Below, in pieces: positions 47,601 through 60,402 of a stretch of 64,000 bases of DNA. A model generated the notes under the pieces. It was not told where the DNA came from and did not search any database. It saw only the letters and a list, made by a program, of their open reading frames with translations. The position numbers were made by a program, and so were the translations under genes. The first letter of the stretch is position 1. Every line of letters starts with the position of its first letter. Source of the stretch: Syngnathus acus (lineage: Eukaryota > Chordata > Actinopteri > Syngnathiformes > Syngnathidae); assembly GCF_901709675.1 (NCBI RefSeq), contig NC_051104.1, positions 5,191,501 through 5,255,500 on the forward strand, in the 5' to 3' direction.

Positions 47601-50600
47601 TGATGTTCTCCGAGCCTTTTCAGCAGCTGATAATAAGCCTTTTCCCCCACTGGCCAACTCTTTGGGTGAGTAGACAGGTCATGCTATTTGTGACTTCTAC
47701 ATTCTCCCTTGTTTTGCTTACATCACGAGACGGGGAAGTAATCCAGCAACGGTGTTTGGGCTATGAAGGCTTTCTCCGCATGGTTGACTCGTGCCAAGCT
47801 TTCTTTAGTGGTGCCAGTTGTTTCTGAGTTCTCCAGGACACAATAACTCTCAAGCCGACTGCAAACTTCTGCAGCATAACTGTTACTTCTGCACAAATCC
47901 AATTAGAACACGACATGTCCGCTTATTAGGGGGTCTTCCTGTTTTTGGAGACACTGCGTGTCTCGCACGTTTCCTCAAAGCTGACCAAAATAGCTGATGG
48001 TGCTACTACCGGGAGGTGGTTCAGAGCCATGCACCACCAGCCATGGGACGGAGAAGCTTACGGCCTGGACAGACCCCCACAAAACCCTCTCACCCGCCTC
48101 ACACGCGTACTACTAGAATGCAATCTTCTTACAGATCTGGATTAAGGGTTTGTGTACAACACATTCCTGTGTTAAACCTCTCTGTAACCCCCCCCACTCC
48201 CTAAAGTCAATCATGCACCACAATCTTTCCTTTATATGGTCCGTTACTCTCGATGCTATTTAGCCGCTTGCCAATAAATGCATTTCAGGAAGCATTATAT
48301 TTGGTATTTAAAAGATGATGTAACCCAGGTGGGATATTAAAATTGTCTTTGTGTGTTTAAGGGAGAAATGGTTATTTCAGTGTGTCATATGTGGTCTGTT
48401 GACGATGCAGTTCTTTTTTTTTTTTTTTCCCTGATTGTGAACATTGGCTGTATAGATGACAAGGCATCCTTTTTTGGCACGGACTATTCTCGACAATAGC
48501 TTTATAGTAAGAGCTTACTGGAACTTTACTGCGGTTGGCTAAAAGGGGAAAGGGCACGAAGAGGGGAGGCCCGACCAGCTGCTTGGCTGACCCATTTGAG
48601 AATGTGTATGCTGGTTGTATTCACTTTGTTTTGGACTTGAAGGTAAATCTGTGCTAACCGGTGATTTTTGTTGTTTTTTCCATTTGGTCCCTTTGTGTGC
48701 CTAAAGAGGGAGTGGACCAAAAAAAAAGAATGAGTTGACCCGACTGCCTGCTGCGTTCTGGGTTTTCTCCCTCTGCCTGTGGCAATTCCATTTCCTCGTA
48801 GTCGACGAGCTGTGAACATGTCAGGCGGCTCAGTAGGGGGTCCATGCTGACAGCCTCTCTCAGCTGAAATGTGCCTGTCCATAAAATAATCCATTCTGTC
48901 CACTCAATTTCATTACCATTTGATTCCATTTTCTTATCGTCAACTCTACAATTTGAGATTACAATGGTACGTTTGGAACGTTGCTACTCTGATTTGATCA
49001 ATCCCTTTGTTCTTTTCCAAACCTGTAATTCAATTCATCAGTTATTATTGGAAAATCTTTTTTCTTTTTCAAACACTGAATCCCTTTTCAAATCAAGTAT
49101 ATTGTTCCCTTTTTTGTTGGTAATGAGACTCATCCATCCAATAGTGTACGAGTGCAAATGGGGCGTGTGAACCACAGGCGTTATAGCTCCAGGGTCACAA
49201 ACTCTGACCTATTTTGACCTTGTGACTGAACTTTGGCCACCTGTCAAGCAATCCTCTCTGTCTTTTTCTACTTTTACATCTTCATCTGCTTTCTCTCTCT
49301 ATCTCTTCTCCTTTTTCCCATTTGCGTAAGGTAGTCAGGTCACTCGACTAATGAGTGTTCCCATTTAAGCGCCATTGTTCTAAATAAATCTCTTAAGATC
49401 CTGTAATCAGCCACCGTCGTCTCTTCTCATCTGTCGGACCAGGTTCTGAATGCGGTAAGGTAAATAAGCCACCGTAGTCTTCTTGACCCGGTTTGGATAT
49501 CCTTAGTTGTCATCAGAATAGACTTTTTTGGACCATGTTTTCCTACCTGAGGAGCCCGCATTATATCGTAAGTAGCAATCTTTCTGTAATGGCCACGGAG
49601 CTGCTTAGTGAATGTGATATACGGCTTAGGCTGCTTGGCTGAGGTAAAAGTAGAACAGGTGTTAGTTGGTCTTGTCACAGTTTCTTAGGACTGAAGTTCA
49701 CTTGAGCACCAGTCTTGGGTGCCGGGACTAGTTATTCATATAATCATCCTTACAATTTGGCAATTTTTTTGCTGTGCTTTGTAGTCATACCATCAATCTT
49801 TGTTTTTGAAAGAACCTGGAATTGTTTTTGAACGAACCTGGTTCGCCAACTTTGGTTTGTCTGTGACTTGCATAAGACAAGAGGTTGATAGTTCTTCGTG
49901 TCAGTGTCTTTCAAAGTAACTGATGGACTGTAGCCTTCACCTGACTGCGGGGCAAATGCAGTTCAACTTGGATGCTCGGCTGACGTGGAATGACTTTGTC
50001 AGCAAGCAGCGCTGATATTGTGTGATGTGACAATCCCTTGAGGTGCCGGAGGCTAGGTACTCAGGTCTGTGCAGGTGATTGTATTCACTTCTTCAGCTTT
50101 CTTCACAGTAATCATTAAAAAGCCGGAGAGGCTTTTTTTTCTTTCTTCCCCAAACCCTCTACGAATTATTTACAGTAATGTTCCTCCACAGACACAACAG
50201 CTGTTAAGGTTGCCCTGCTGTATGTAGTTACTCTCTCCATTGTTTAAATAAGAAGTCCTTACTATTGTTTTAGTCTGTACCAAGAGCCCTTTTGTCCCTC
50301 GCTGTCTTTGCAATCACATCACCCCGCACTATCGCCACGCTTAGTTGTTTAGTTTATACGTTGCCACTGATGTCATCGTACCATCCGGAATGTCCTTGAG
50401 TGGAGACTGACTCATCAGTTCCAGAGTGCCAATGTAGTGGACTACAATGCATCAAAATCCTTTACTGTCACTAAATAATCAAATTCCCCCATCCTAAGAC
50501 TGCCAGTTTCAGCAACCCCCCCCATTCTGCTTCTCGCCAGCCAATAAGCAAAATAGGGAAGGGACCTTGTATAATTGGCTCAAACCAATCACGCTGTAGG

Positions 50601-53600
50601 CTTTAGGTCAGGATTAGTCATTAACTCTCCAGGCTTAAAAATCTCAGCTGTCTGCTATGGAGTGCTGCTAGCTAAGTCTGCGTCCACTTCACAATTTCTG
50701 CCACAAAGAAAGAGACAAAATAATAATAATAATAATAATATATATTGCTCAGAATTTATTGAGCAATATAGCATCAACAGAGGTTACCATTTGTTAAAGC
50801 CCATGTTTAAAGTAATTCTACCATCCATATTCAACAACAGCACCGTAAACTTTATCACGTCCTGTTCTGCCTTTTTTTTTTTTTTTTTTTGCATCGTTGT
50901 ATGAGGAACAGATTGCTGTGTAACTCTTTCATCCTGCCCCCAATCCATGTCTGTCTGGCTCTTTTTTTCTCACTATTTGCAGAACAGAAGGTACTTTGTG
51001 ACTGTTAGGCTTCCACGCAGCTTTAAAGATGGAGTATATTCCAGGAGGGGGAGAGGAAAGTGTGCTAGCAGTGACTCCCTTTTGTGTTCATCCCCAGAGA
51101 AAAGATATTCTAGCATAGCTTGTGCATTGAACTCATTTGCACATCTTCTGGCCCACACATTCTTTTTTATTTACTGCTTGACAGTAGGTTTGAATCCTTG
51201 GATCACAAACGATAACACTCTGCTGCTCACTGATATTCACCCAGATTCTTTTTTAGTGCTTAAAGGATGTCTCCATATGCTTTAAAAAAAAAAAGAACAT
51301 AAGTTATAGAGGAGGTGTCAGTCGGAATCTGGCTCACTGGCGTTTGATTTTACGCTCCAGCTTGAGCTGAGCCCCCAAATAGAAGCTGGAATCTTTGATC
51401 CATTGGCTGCTTCTGAAAAAAAAAAAAACGTGAACATCATGCCCCAGATTGGATTTGTTTGCTCGAGTATATCTTGCTCATACTGCTGAAGTGACAGCTT
51501 CACTGCAAGAATGTTGTGCTCCCTGACCAACAACAGCGTGCCCATATGCACGTATCGTATGGCTGCAGGCTCCCCCCCGTCCTCCAAATCTGTCCCTGCT
51601 CGCATCTCACGAGGAAAATCCAATTGGATCGACGCCACCGACAAAATGCTGTATGCCATCAATTCCTTTCAGTGATTGACATAGTTTGTTTCATTCCTGA
51701 GTCTTGAAGTCTGTCGTAGCCAAGCAACAGCAGCAGTGTGCTGACTGACATTTTAATGCTGTAATCTATTACGCACATCGCAGTCAAGTTGTCAAACGCC
51801 CCGATCTGTGAAATTAAATTAGCCGTCGCCATCCTGCCGAATCTGACTGAAAACCCGCTGAGTCACTCTCAACACTTCTTTTTTTTTTTTTTTTAACTTA
51901 AGCGCCCGAGTCACGTCTTTCTCCTGGCAGATCCATATTTGCATGGAATTAGCATTATTTATTTCAACCTGTTCCACGCTGCCCCATTTTGAAACTGCAG
52001 TGGATGGATGGTGATGGCTCGGAGGTTGCAATATGCCACAAACGCGGTGATGGGCGACTGGGCCAATGTGGTCTGACCGTTGCTCATCGAGGTGGAAATG
52101 TAGGTTAATCCGGTCATACGGGCGAGACCATCGTACCTCCTTGAGCGGAGAGGAGGCGGTGGGGCGTTGTCCGACGCAAAGGGAAGCAGAAAATGATCAA
52201 CAAGGTAACCTCGAAATGCAGTTGGAGAACAAAAGCAGATTTTATTCAGAAAGAATCGACAGAAGTGAAGGGCTGTGCGGTAAAAAAGACAATTTAGGAC
52301 AAAAGAACAAAGGGAACCAAGTGGATTGATGTAACGCCAAGGAGGGGGTGTCTCCCCCCCCCCCCCCCCCCCCCCCTACGTTTGCCTTTAAACCTGCAGC
52401 AAAGTGGCTTTGTTGACCGAGCGTCTCCATAGCCACAAAGCCCTCATTCAGCAATGCACCTCTCCAGCCGGGGCCACCACTCTTCCTTTAACCGGTTTTC
52501 ATCTAATTCAATTACACAATCACATTATGCAACACAGTGAGCGGAGAGACGAACGAACGAACGCGTGCTCCGAGCTGTGACACCGATCTTGGCACCGCCT
52601 GGAACCAGAGACAGCGGACCTTTCACTTAAACACGGAATGTCGGTTTTAATTCTCGACTGTGCGGAGAGTTCTGAAACAAAAGTGATCATGCTTTTCGGT
52701 GCAGTTGCCTCTGAACGGGTATTGATTATTTTTGCTCATTTGGAACTGACATGCTTGGAACAAAGTGCTGCTCTCACAATGTTTCCAGGGAGATGCGGGC
52801 TGCATGTGCTAATTTCCCCCGCTAGCATCCACGCTAGCTTGGCAATCATACCGAGCAGTAAAGGAGAATTTGAAAGCACCGTCACTCATGCGGACCCCCC
52901 CGTCTTTTCTGTGTCTCCCCCTCATATGTTCAATTGCACAAATGATGCACCCGAGATGGAAGCACCTGCCTATCATCCACCTTTTGATGCTTCATGCCAC
53001 ACCATTCACGAGTTAAGCAATCCATTTCTTGCCACTGCAATCCAACCAAAAGCAAATGCAGAAATCCGGGAAAATACTGCAGCAAAGTGACTGAATAGTT
53101 TCGGCTCTTGTGCAAAGTGCTACACTAGCACCACGTGTCTCAAAGGCTGCCACGGTGATGCAGCAGAATGCTTTGCCATGTGTGCATATATAGAAGCCCC
53201 TCCCCCTCACACAAGCTTAGGACGGGGGACCCTCCCCAGACCTTTAACCCCAGCTCATGCGAGTCCCCAAGCGGACATGTGCTAGTACTACAAACACCGC
53301 TGCCCTTACCTTCACCCGTTTCTCGCTCCTCTTTACACCGATGCCTCATTTCCACTTCCCACCTTCCCCCCCCCCCATGTGTCCTTTTCACATTCGCGAA
53401 CCTGTCGGAGACCAGTTGCGTCGATCAGCTGCTTCCAGTCCATTTCGCAGCTTCTCGTTTGTCTCAAACAAACACGAAAATGTCGTCATAAACGAGGCAT
53501 GCGAGGTTAATGTTAAACCACCCACTCAAGTGACCAAATTTGGTTCTTCACCCCATAAAGGGCTGGCTAATCCTGCGAAAAAAGGGATCTTAATATTTCA

Positions 53601-56600
53601 GCACTATTTCCTGTTGTGCCACCGCAGTGTGCACTCGAGAGATAAAGCCGTTTGCTCTTGGCGCTTTTTCGCTTCCTTCATTTTCTGTCTCGCACAGCAG
53701 CGCCAGACGCTCGGGTGCGATCGCAAAAAGGTGAAGGCGAGGGTCATCGTGCTTCCCGTCCCGTTTGGCAGCCACCTCGCATCACTATGCGGCGTGCATT
53801 CAGAGGTTACAGGAAGGCCGGCGAGGATGATGATGACGTATTTGTGAGGATCTCTGGATTCAAGGTGATCTGAGGAAGAAATGAGAAATATTTTAAGATT
53901 TTGTATTGGTGCTAAGTTTGGTGTTAAATTCTTGGACTGCTTTGTTAACAAGATACCTGATGCTGGAATCAGCCTCTAAGCCCCCAAGGCAATTTTCACA
54001 AACATCCAGAAGAGCCTTGATCATGAGATGAGCTGTAGCCATGGAGACGATGCTTTCTAGCTTTTGTGAAGTGACCTTTTAAACGTTGCCAGGGTTTTGA
54101 TCCTGAGAGAAAAGCACATGTCGGGTTTGTAGCATTAATGTGGTATTTGGTTTCTCTATGCATGTATTTTCTGGAACAGTGAACAAATAATGTGATTAAG
54201 AGAAGAAGATTCAAATTTTGGTGTCCTCCTCCAGGCTACATCGCCTACGGGTCCGGGCAGGTCAGACTCACCGGTCTACACCAACCTCCAGGAGCTTAAG
54301 ATTTCCCTGTCCAGCCTTCCGCCCGTGCCCTCCGCCTCGCCTCTCCACATCCACGGCGACTGGGAGACACACAAAGACCTGAGTGGCAGACATTTCTACT
54401 ATAACCGAGCCACGGGGGAGCGCACGTGGAAACCGCCACGCACCCGGGACACCAGCAGCAGCACCAGCAGCTTCCGGGGGGAAAGCCAAGCCTCGGCGGA
54501 GAGTGAGGTAAGCGAGGCCAAGGGGGGGAAATAAAGCAAAGCGTCATTTGGGCTTTCTTTTCAGGCATGATGGAATTAAAAACATCAAATATAGGTTCAT
54601 TTTTTAAGACAACACTTTATGCTGTACATAACTCGCATTTAAAATGTATTTTTTGGTATTATAAGCGGTAACGGAGCTGATTGCGGTTTCGTTTGTATGC
54701 TTAACAGTCCAACAGCACCCTCATGTGGTATTTTGCTGCATTACATTAATATTTAATGTTAACAGTGCTTATTAGCATAATAATACTACCAGCATGGGGC
54801 TCATAAATTAAAATGCAAGCTGGGCTCTGTTAATCAGTCAGACTCCAACTCAAATTATGACTGACTGAATGGTTTGATAATAACAATCCACCCACAGCAT
54901 TATAATGATTTGCTCCCTTATTCTTTTGGATTCTGGATAATGTCGACTCGACAACATTAAAATGATTTGCTCCCTTATTCTTTTGGATTCTGGATAATGC
55001 CGACTCGACTGTTTTGGAACAAAAGTGGACTGAATTTCAGACTATTTTACATGTTTTTGTCAATAGCTGCTTTCCTCTGAGGAAAACTGTCTCAGCACCC
55101 ATTCCAGTGTGTCTGACAGCCAGTACGGGTCGCCCCCTCGAGGCTGGTCTGAAGAGCTGGATGAGCACGGGCACACCCTTTACGTCTCCGAATACACACA
55201 AGAGAAGGTAAAGTGTCAATTTAATAATGGCGGCTGACTACTTACAGGCCTTTGCTGCCTCTTTGTAGTGGATAAAACACATTGATGAGCAAGGCCGACC
55301 TTACTACTACAATGCCGACGGATCCAGGTCGGAATGGGAACTACCCAAGGTAGTTATTCATGAATGTTACCTTTCCAAATGTTTGGATGGAAGTGTCACG
55401 GAAGTTTCTGTGGTCTGATCTTCTCTGCACGCAGTACAACATGTCCCCTCAGTCCGGTGAGGCCCCCAAGAGTCGGAGCTTGGAGAGGAAGCAGCCGGAC
55501 CCAATTATCATCACCAAGTGGAGGCATAGCACTTACGTCCTTGATCTCAACGACAAGGTATGGCTTCCTGGAATTGGAGTCAAGTCAGTATAATAGTTTG
55601 TTGTGTTCGACTCAGACGCTTTATGGTTGCTTGATTCAAAAATTTCCAACAACTACTTAACCCAAAAGTAATTTACTGTGCAGTACCTAATAAACTAAAA
55701 CGTATGTCAATAAAAATGAAATTTGATTGGATCCCAATTATTCAAAAGCTGACTAACAACTAACAGCACACAATCTTCTGTACGGCTCAAAATTCAAAAT
55801 TTCTGTTCCTCTTGATGTAACATGCAAGTTTGCAAGCCAATGTTCTAATTCCATAGCAGGTTTTTGATCCACCTTCCTCTCCCTCTCTAACCTTCTGACT
55901 TCATTGACACCTGTAGTTTGCCTTCTAGTCTTTAGAAAATCTTCATGTGGTGCCTCTTGTTGTTAGGAGTGTGCTTCGGCGCCCAAGCTGAGCTCTCCCG
56001 ACTCTGACTCGTGCCCATCATCTCCTAAGCACCCCTCGACTGTTAGTATCCCAGCTTGCATTGCACTGCACCACCACCACCATCATCTTTTTATTCTCCC
56101 CATTCACTTCTTCATCATCTTCAGCATGTGACCATCTCTAGCTTAACCGCAATACATTGTCATTTTATTTTATTTTATTTTTTTAAACCAATATCCACAG
56201 TAGAACCTCCAATTATGAATTGTGTGGCTCTTTGTGTACGAGTGTGTGTTTGGAATCTGATTTGCTTATCTGTTCCTCCTTAGCCATCAGAAAAGTGCGG
56301 AGTCCTAAATGTCACCAAAATCACAGAGAATGGGAAAAAAGTCAGGTAGGAAGCTTTGACGTGCAGACTTGGAGAACTTTGCTGTACATTCTCAATATTT
56401 TTTTTTTTGGTATCCAGGAAGAACTGGGCATCCTCGTGGACGGTGTTACAGGGTTCCTCCCTCCTCTTTGCAAAGGGTCAAGGTGGAAGCACTAGCTGGG
56501 TGCGTAATTATGGATCCAGGTTCCGCCAAGAGACTTCACCACCAACAAATAGTGTCATCCTCCATTCATTCCTTTCCCCCCCCCCTTCTCCTCCTTCCTG

Positions 56601-59312
56601 AAGTCTTATTACCGCAATGGCTCCATCCCCGAGCTGCTCCTCACTCTTCTTAGCAACTGGAAGCAACCAGTCAAGCCCCGTCCTGCTGTCTCCTATGTAA
56701 ACGTTAGCACCACAAAGACTGTTTTGGGCTAGCGTGTGTTTCATTGCGTGCTAACGGTTCACCTTTAACCTTTATTAACTGCATTTTTTCAAAATAACGC
56801 CACGCTTGACTCGGGAGAGCTCGTGATGTGATTTTTGAGCATTTTTAATATATGTGCCGCTTTGTTTTTCATTTTCAAGGGTTGAACTGTAAAAATAATA
56901 TTTCTGAAGCGGAGGTGGTGCTAATGTTGAAAATAATTGTGGCCATTTATTCTCATCTGAGCAACTTGACCCAATAACATTATTAACAATGATTTGCCTG
57001 TAATTAACATATTTGATCTAATGAATTAAATTTAGCCCCTAAGCAGCACACGTATTTTTCAATTAACTGCTTGACTTGATTTTTTTTTCTGTTCCATCTC
57101 TGTGGTGTCATCGCTTATATCGCGTCACTGCGTTTCAGAAGTTTGGCAGCAACCAGTCCAAGCCGGAGTTTTCCGTCGATTTACGCGGTGGGTCCGTGGA
57201 ATGGGCCTCCAAGGACAAGTCCAGCAAGAAGCATGTCATTGAGGTATCAAATATAGACACAAGTTGGCTCAGAAACTTGATCTTAATTTGATCTTTTCTA
57301 AACTCGGCTGGCTTCCTTAGCTGAAGACACGTCAGGGGACAGAACTGCTGATCCAGTCTGAGATTGACAGCGTCATCAACGACTGGTACCGGGCCCTGAC
57401 CGAGGCCATTAACACACATGTGAGTGGACTTAGTCATAGCGGTGGGATGCATAAAACTGAATCTAACCTGCTCGTATGCAGGTGTGGGAGTCGGATGAGG
57501 CCATCGAAGACGATATGCCGGACTCTCCGGGAGCTGAGAAACAGGACAAAGAGAAAGACTCAAAGAAGAACAGAGGTGAGGCCAACTGCTCACACCTTTT
57601 TTTTTTTATCTTAAGCCATGCCTTCACATTGCACGTATGTTTTTGATTCATTTAGTTGTGATGAAGACCTCTATCAGTATGGACTCATCCGACCAGAAAA
57701 AAACTCGGGTAAAGCTCAAGAAGTTCTTGACACGCCGACCTACCTACCAGGCGGTCAAAGACAAAGGCTACATTAAAGGTAGCTCGAGCACTCGAGTGGC
57801 AGGTACCATATTTGGAAAAACACTGCGGGGAAGAACAACTTTTGGTTCATCCTTTCAGATCAGGTTTTTGGCTGCAGTTTGAGCAACCTGTGCCAGCGGG
57901 AGAACACATCCGTGCCCAAATTTGTGAAAATGTGCATTGACCATGTGGAGAACACAGGTATGATCCAGATCGTCACCGGTCTATTGAAAAACAAAACTAT
58001 TCGTGCCAGGTATATCTATCATCTTGAATAGTTCAGGATGCACTCCCATTGTTGTCCTCTAGGTCTCAGTACTGATGGCTTGTATCGAGTCAGCGGGAAC
58101 CTGGCGGTGATACAGAAGCTCCGTTTTGCTGTGAACCATGGTAGGGCACAATCATCTGTAGACATGTCTGGTCTTTCTTTTCAAACCTGTCTCATCCAAT
58201 TTCCTTCCCTCCATCAGACGAGAAGGTGGAACTAGATGACATCAAGTGGGAGGACATCCACGTCACGACAGGAGCACTCAAAATGTTCTTCCGGGAACTT
58301 CCAGAACCTCTATTCACTTATGGATCCTTCAATGATTTCCTTAATGCAATTAGTGAGTAATAGTTTTATTCCACCTGATTTATGTTTCCAATATGGCCAC
58401 AAGGTGGTGCTGTACGCATGTGAATTCCCTCACCGCCTGTCTGTCTGTGCTTCAGAATGCTCTGACTACAAGCAGAGAGTGAACTCAATCATAGACTTGA
58501 TAAAGAAGTTGCCAAAACCTAACCACGACACAATGCAAGTCCTCTTCAAACACTTGCGCAGGTAAGATGCATCATCATTTCCAATTTATGGTTCATTAAA
58601 TTTTCAGAAAAACCCAACTTAAGGAAAAATCACAGTATTTATTCAATTATAATTAGTTGGAAGTATGTTTCAAGTTAAAGCTTATTAGCTTATTATCTGC
58701 AGTGTGAAAGCTGATTTATCATTAATTTTTTTTTTACCCAGCAGCAGCGGCACGTTCCCAGTGACATTTGCCTAGCGTTCCCATTTGCATTTATATGGCT
58801 CTGCATTTGCTGTAATTTAGTACCTATGAAGTGGTGGAATTTACAGCGTGACATTCAGTGTATGGAGGACTACGTTATATCAAGCGGGTGGATTTGATCT
58901 TATTTTCTCTCCCCCATAAATATGTTATTGTTTTGTGCATCTGCACCAAAGGATGTAGCTTCTATTTAAAACCACTATTATTGCTCTACTCTCGCCCGGA
59001 GCGTCGGCGGCGTTCCGAGCCTTGTCTTCACACTCAATCTTGAGCCCCCAGACTGGCTTGTAATCTTGTTTTTCTAGATGAACACCAAGTTGATTCGATA
59101 GGTAAACCTTACCCGTGTCCTCCCTCCCCCCGCGCAGGGTGATAGACCACGGCGAAGCCAACCGCATGACCACCCAGAGCGTGGCCATCGTTTTCGGACC
59201 TACGCTCCTCCGGCCCGAGACGGAGACGGGCAACATCGCCGTCCACATGGTCTACCAGAACCAGATAGTGGAGCTCATACTGCTGGAGTACGAAAGTATT
59301 TTTGGCAGGTAG
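43962..59312 (+). CDS. arhgap12: Rho GTPase-activating protein 12
   Basis: This multi-domain GAP turns off Rho-family GTPases, with Rac1 the main reported target, at cell junctions, synapses and phagocytic cups. It has 17 coding exons, 2532 nt and 843 residues (human ARHGAP12 is 846). Domain order is SH3 (about 12-72), Ser/Pro-rich linker, WW1 (about 269-296), WW2 (366-392), PH (about 462-574) and RhoGAP (about 647-841), identical to human. The ATG has G at -3 and G at +4. The first coding exon is preceded by an acceptor at 43869, so upstream untranslated exons exist. The PH exon has a tandem CAGAAG acceptor that could add one lysine. The next-door kif5b matches human synteny. Confidence 0.95.
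50720..50741. repeat. (AAT)n microsatellite
   Basis: About seven AAT units followed by TATATAT, in arhgap12 intron 1. Confidence 0.9.
52354..52376. repeat. C23 homopolymer
   Basis: Twenty-three consecutive C after 'ggagggggtgtct', in arhgap12 intron 1. On the minus strand this is G23. It is the longest homopolymer I saw in the window and is prone to assembly and sequencing length error. Confidence 0.95.
54235..55557 (+). CDS. arhgap12: arhgap12 coding exons 2-5: WW domains
   Basis: Exons are 54235-54507, 55067-55207, 55269-55349 and 55435-55557. Exon 2 has the conserved SPVYTNLQELKIS and WW1 (GDWETHKDLSGRHFYYNRATGERTWKPPR pattern, first W about 270, second W about 292). Exon 3 carries QYGSPPRGWSEELDEHGH. 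Exon 4 is exactly WW2, from W366 through the aromatic triplet YYY to WELPK. Exon 5 has KSRSLERK and ITKWRHSTYVLDLNDK. WW domains bind proline-rich partners. Each exon is a whole number of codons, so skipping any would keep frame, which fits the known isoform variation of this gene. Confidence 0.93.
54898..55011. repeat. 57-bp tandem duplication (two copies)
   Basis: Copy 1 (54898-54954) and copy 2 (54955-55011) share 'gatttgctcccttattcttt' and the following 30 bases up to CGACTCGAC, with only a few mismatches. They lie in arhgap12 intron 2, ending about 55 nt before exon 3. Confidence 0.9.
55967..57575 (+). CDS. arhgap12: arhgap12 coding exons 6-11: linker and PH domain
   Basis: Exons are 55967-56041, 56284-56345, 56418-56499, 57139-57243, 57321-57419 and 57482-57575. 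Exon 6 is a Ser/Pro-rich linker (SSPKHPST). The PH domain begins CGVLNVTKITENGKKVRKNW and continues with SWTVLQGSSLLFAKG, FGSNQSKPEFSVDLRGG and ELLIQSEIDSVINDWY. PH domains usually bind phosphoinositides and help target the GAP to membranes. Exon 9 can start at 57139 (adds Lys before FGSNQ) or at 57142 (human-like). Exon 11 is an acidic linker (DEAIEDDMPDSPG) leading to the GAP domain. Confidence 0.92.
57656..59312 (+). CDS. arhgap12: arhgap12 coding exons 12-17: RhoGAP domain
   Basis: Exons are 57656-57778, 57859-57957, 58063-58140, 58218-58352, 58456-58561 and 59138-59312. Exon 12 is the basic KKTRVKLKKFLTRRPTYQAVK segment. The catalytic domain shows VFGCSLSNLCQRE, then GLYRVSGNLAVIQKLR with the arginine finger (about R688), KMFFRELPEPLFTY, LPKPNHDTMQVLFKHLRRV, and the closing SVAIVFGPTLLRPE and QNQIVELILLE. 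All residues expected of an active GAP are present. The stop TAG follows SIFGR, as in human. Confidence 0.95.
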
Positions 59313-60402
59313 ATAGAAATGGCCGCCATTATTATTATTTTTTTATTGACTGAACTCAGTGTTGCTGGGAAATCCGACTCCCCGTTTTCATGAGCGTTTA
59401 CACAAGCATTACCAGGCATTGCACTTATAAATTGGGGAGATCAATTTAATTTGAAAGGCAACAGGCCTTTCACCTTTTCAGATGGACGATAACCTTTCAG
59501 ATGACCTCGGGATTTGAATATTCAGGGTCGATAGTTTTGTTGTTGTTGTTGTTTTTGGTGCCGCAGTCACTGATTCCGATGAAACCTCCTTGTGTAGGAG
59601 AGCGTTAATGGATGCTGCTCCAGTGGCGTGCGTTAAAGGCAGACTCAAACCTCGTAATGTTGCCTGAACTGTGTTGGTCTTCTGTGTTGTGGCGCTTCGG
59701 TCGTGACGCCAGTTATGCCATAAATCGAGTTTTTTTTTGTCGTTGTCTTGTTGTTTGTTTTTTGCACTTGGATAAACTGGAGCAGTGTTTCACATTGTGC
59801 CCCATGATCCCGCCCCCACCTCACCCACTAAGTGTTAACCAGATGGAGAGCTAAAACAGTATTTGTCGATGGGAGTGAATTAAAACCTGCACAGAAGCAT
59901 CTTTCGTCTTGCCACTTTGTAGAGAAATGTGTCGTGTCGTCATGTCAACGTGCTTCGGTGAAGTCTACGCGGTCTGTGCTCCTTTTACAAACCCAAATCT
60001 GACGATTTGGTTTGTCCAACTCCGAGGTACTGCGGTCGTTTTTTGAACCACAACCGGGATTTTGTGTCGTAGGGGTGCCGAACCTACGCTAAGCTAATGA
60101 TGAAGTATTCCGACAAGGGCGAATATAGCAAGAGTGCTCGTTGTTACAAAGTGTTCCGGGATTTGGGTGTACAGTTGATTTTCCAGTTTGTACATTTGAA
60201 TTCAAAGATGACAGAATGCAGATTGTGAAAAAGAGAAGAAGAAGAAAAAAAAAAAGACTGTTCCTTCTGTTCCTGCAGTGTTTACATGTGATCAGCTGCA
60301 CATTTGAATGTAATTTTTCAAGCTAACTGCTGTTTGTGAAATTGCTCTGTTTAATAAAAAAGAAAAACCAAACAAGAAGGTTCCCGTGCATTTCCTGTCT
60401 CA
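59313..60402 (+). other. arhgap12: arhgap12 3' UTR
   Basis: Non-coding sequence from the stop to the AATAAA at 60353 with a GT-rich stretch near 60381. It includes (ATT)n near 59327, (TTG)n near 59537-59550 and a purine-rich run near 60230-60257. A 3' UTR of about 1.05 kb is plausible. Confidence 0.6.
60353..60358 (+). terminator. arhgap12: candidate poly(A) signal of arhgap12
   Basis: AATAAA about 1.04 kb after the stop, preceded by a T-rich upstream stretch and followed within 30 nt by 'aggttcccgtgcatttcctg'. It is the best-placed hexamer after the gene. Confidence 0.5.

Larger units (their letters stand above)
44643..54234 (+). other. arhgap12 intron 1 (9.6 kb)
   Basis: This is the largest intron of the window. 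It holds simple repeats, notably (AAT)n at 50720-50741, T-runs near 50872-50890 and 51880-51893, and C23 at 52354-52376, and several Ser/Pro/His-rich chance reading frames (such as 52638-53090 and 53257-53847) that match nothing I know. The blocks at 52070-52300 and 52500-53080 have balanced composition and could be regulatory. No embedded gene is supported. Confidence 0.6.

Noticed and set aside
52638-53090. 150-codon frame in arhgap12 intron 1
   Set aside because: No recognisable motif or homologue. Human ARHGAP12 goes straight from the SSSS-E block to the following exon with no insert at this junction.
53257-53847. 196-codon frame in arhgap12 intron 1
   Set aside because: Pro/Ser/Thr-rich, low-complexity translation crossing C-runs, with no known family and no support as an exon. 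It lies inside an intron on the same strand.
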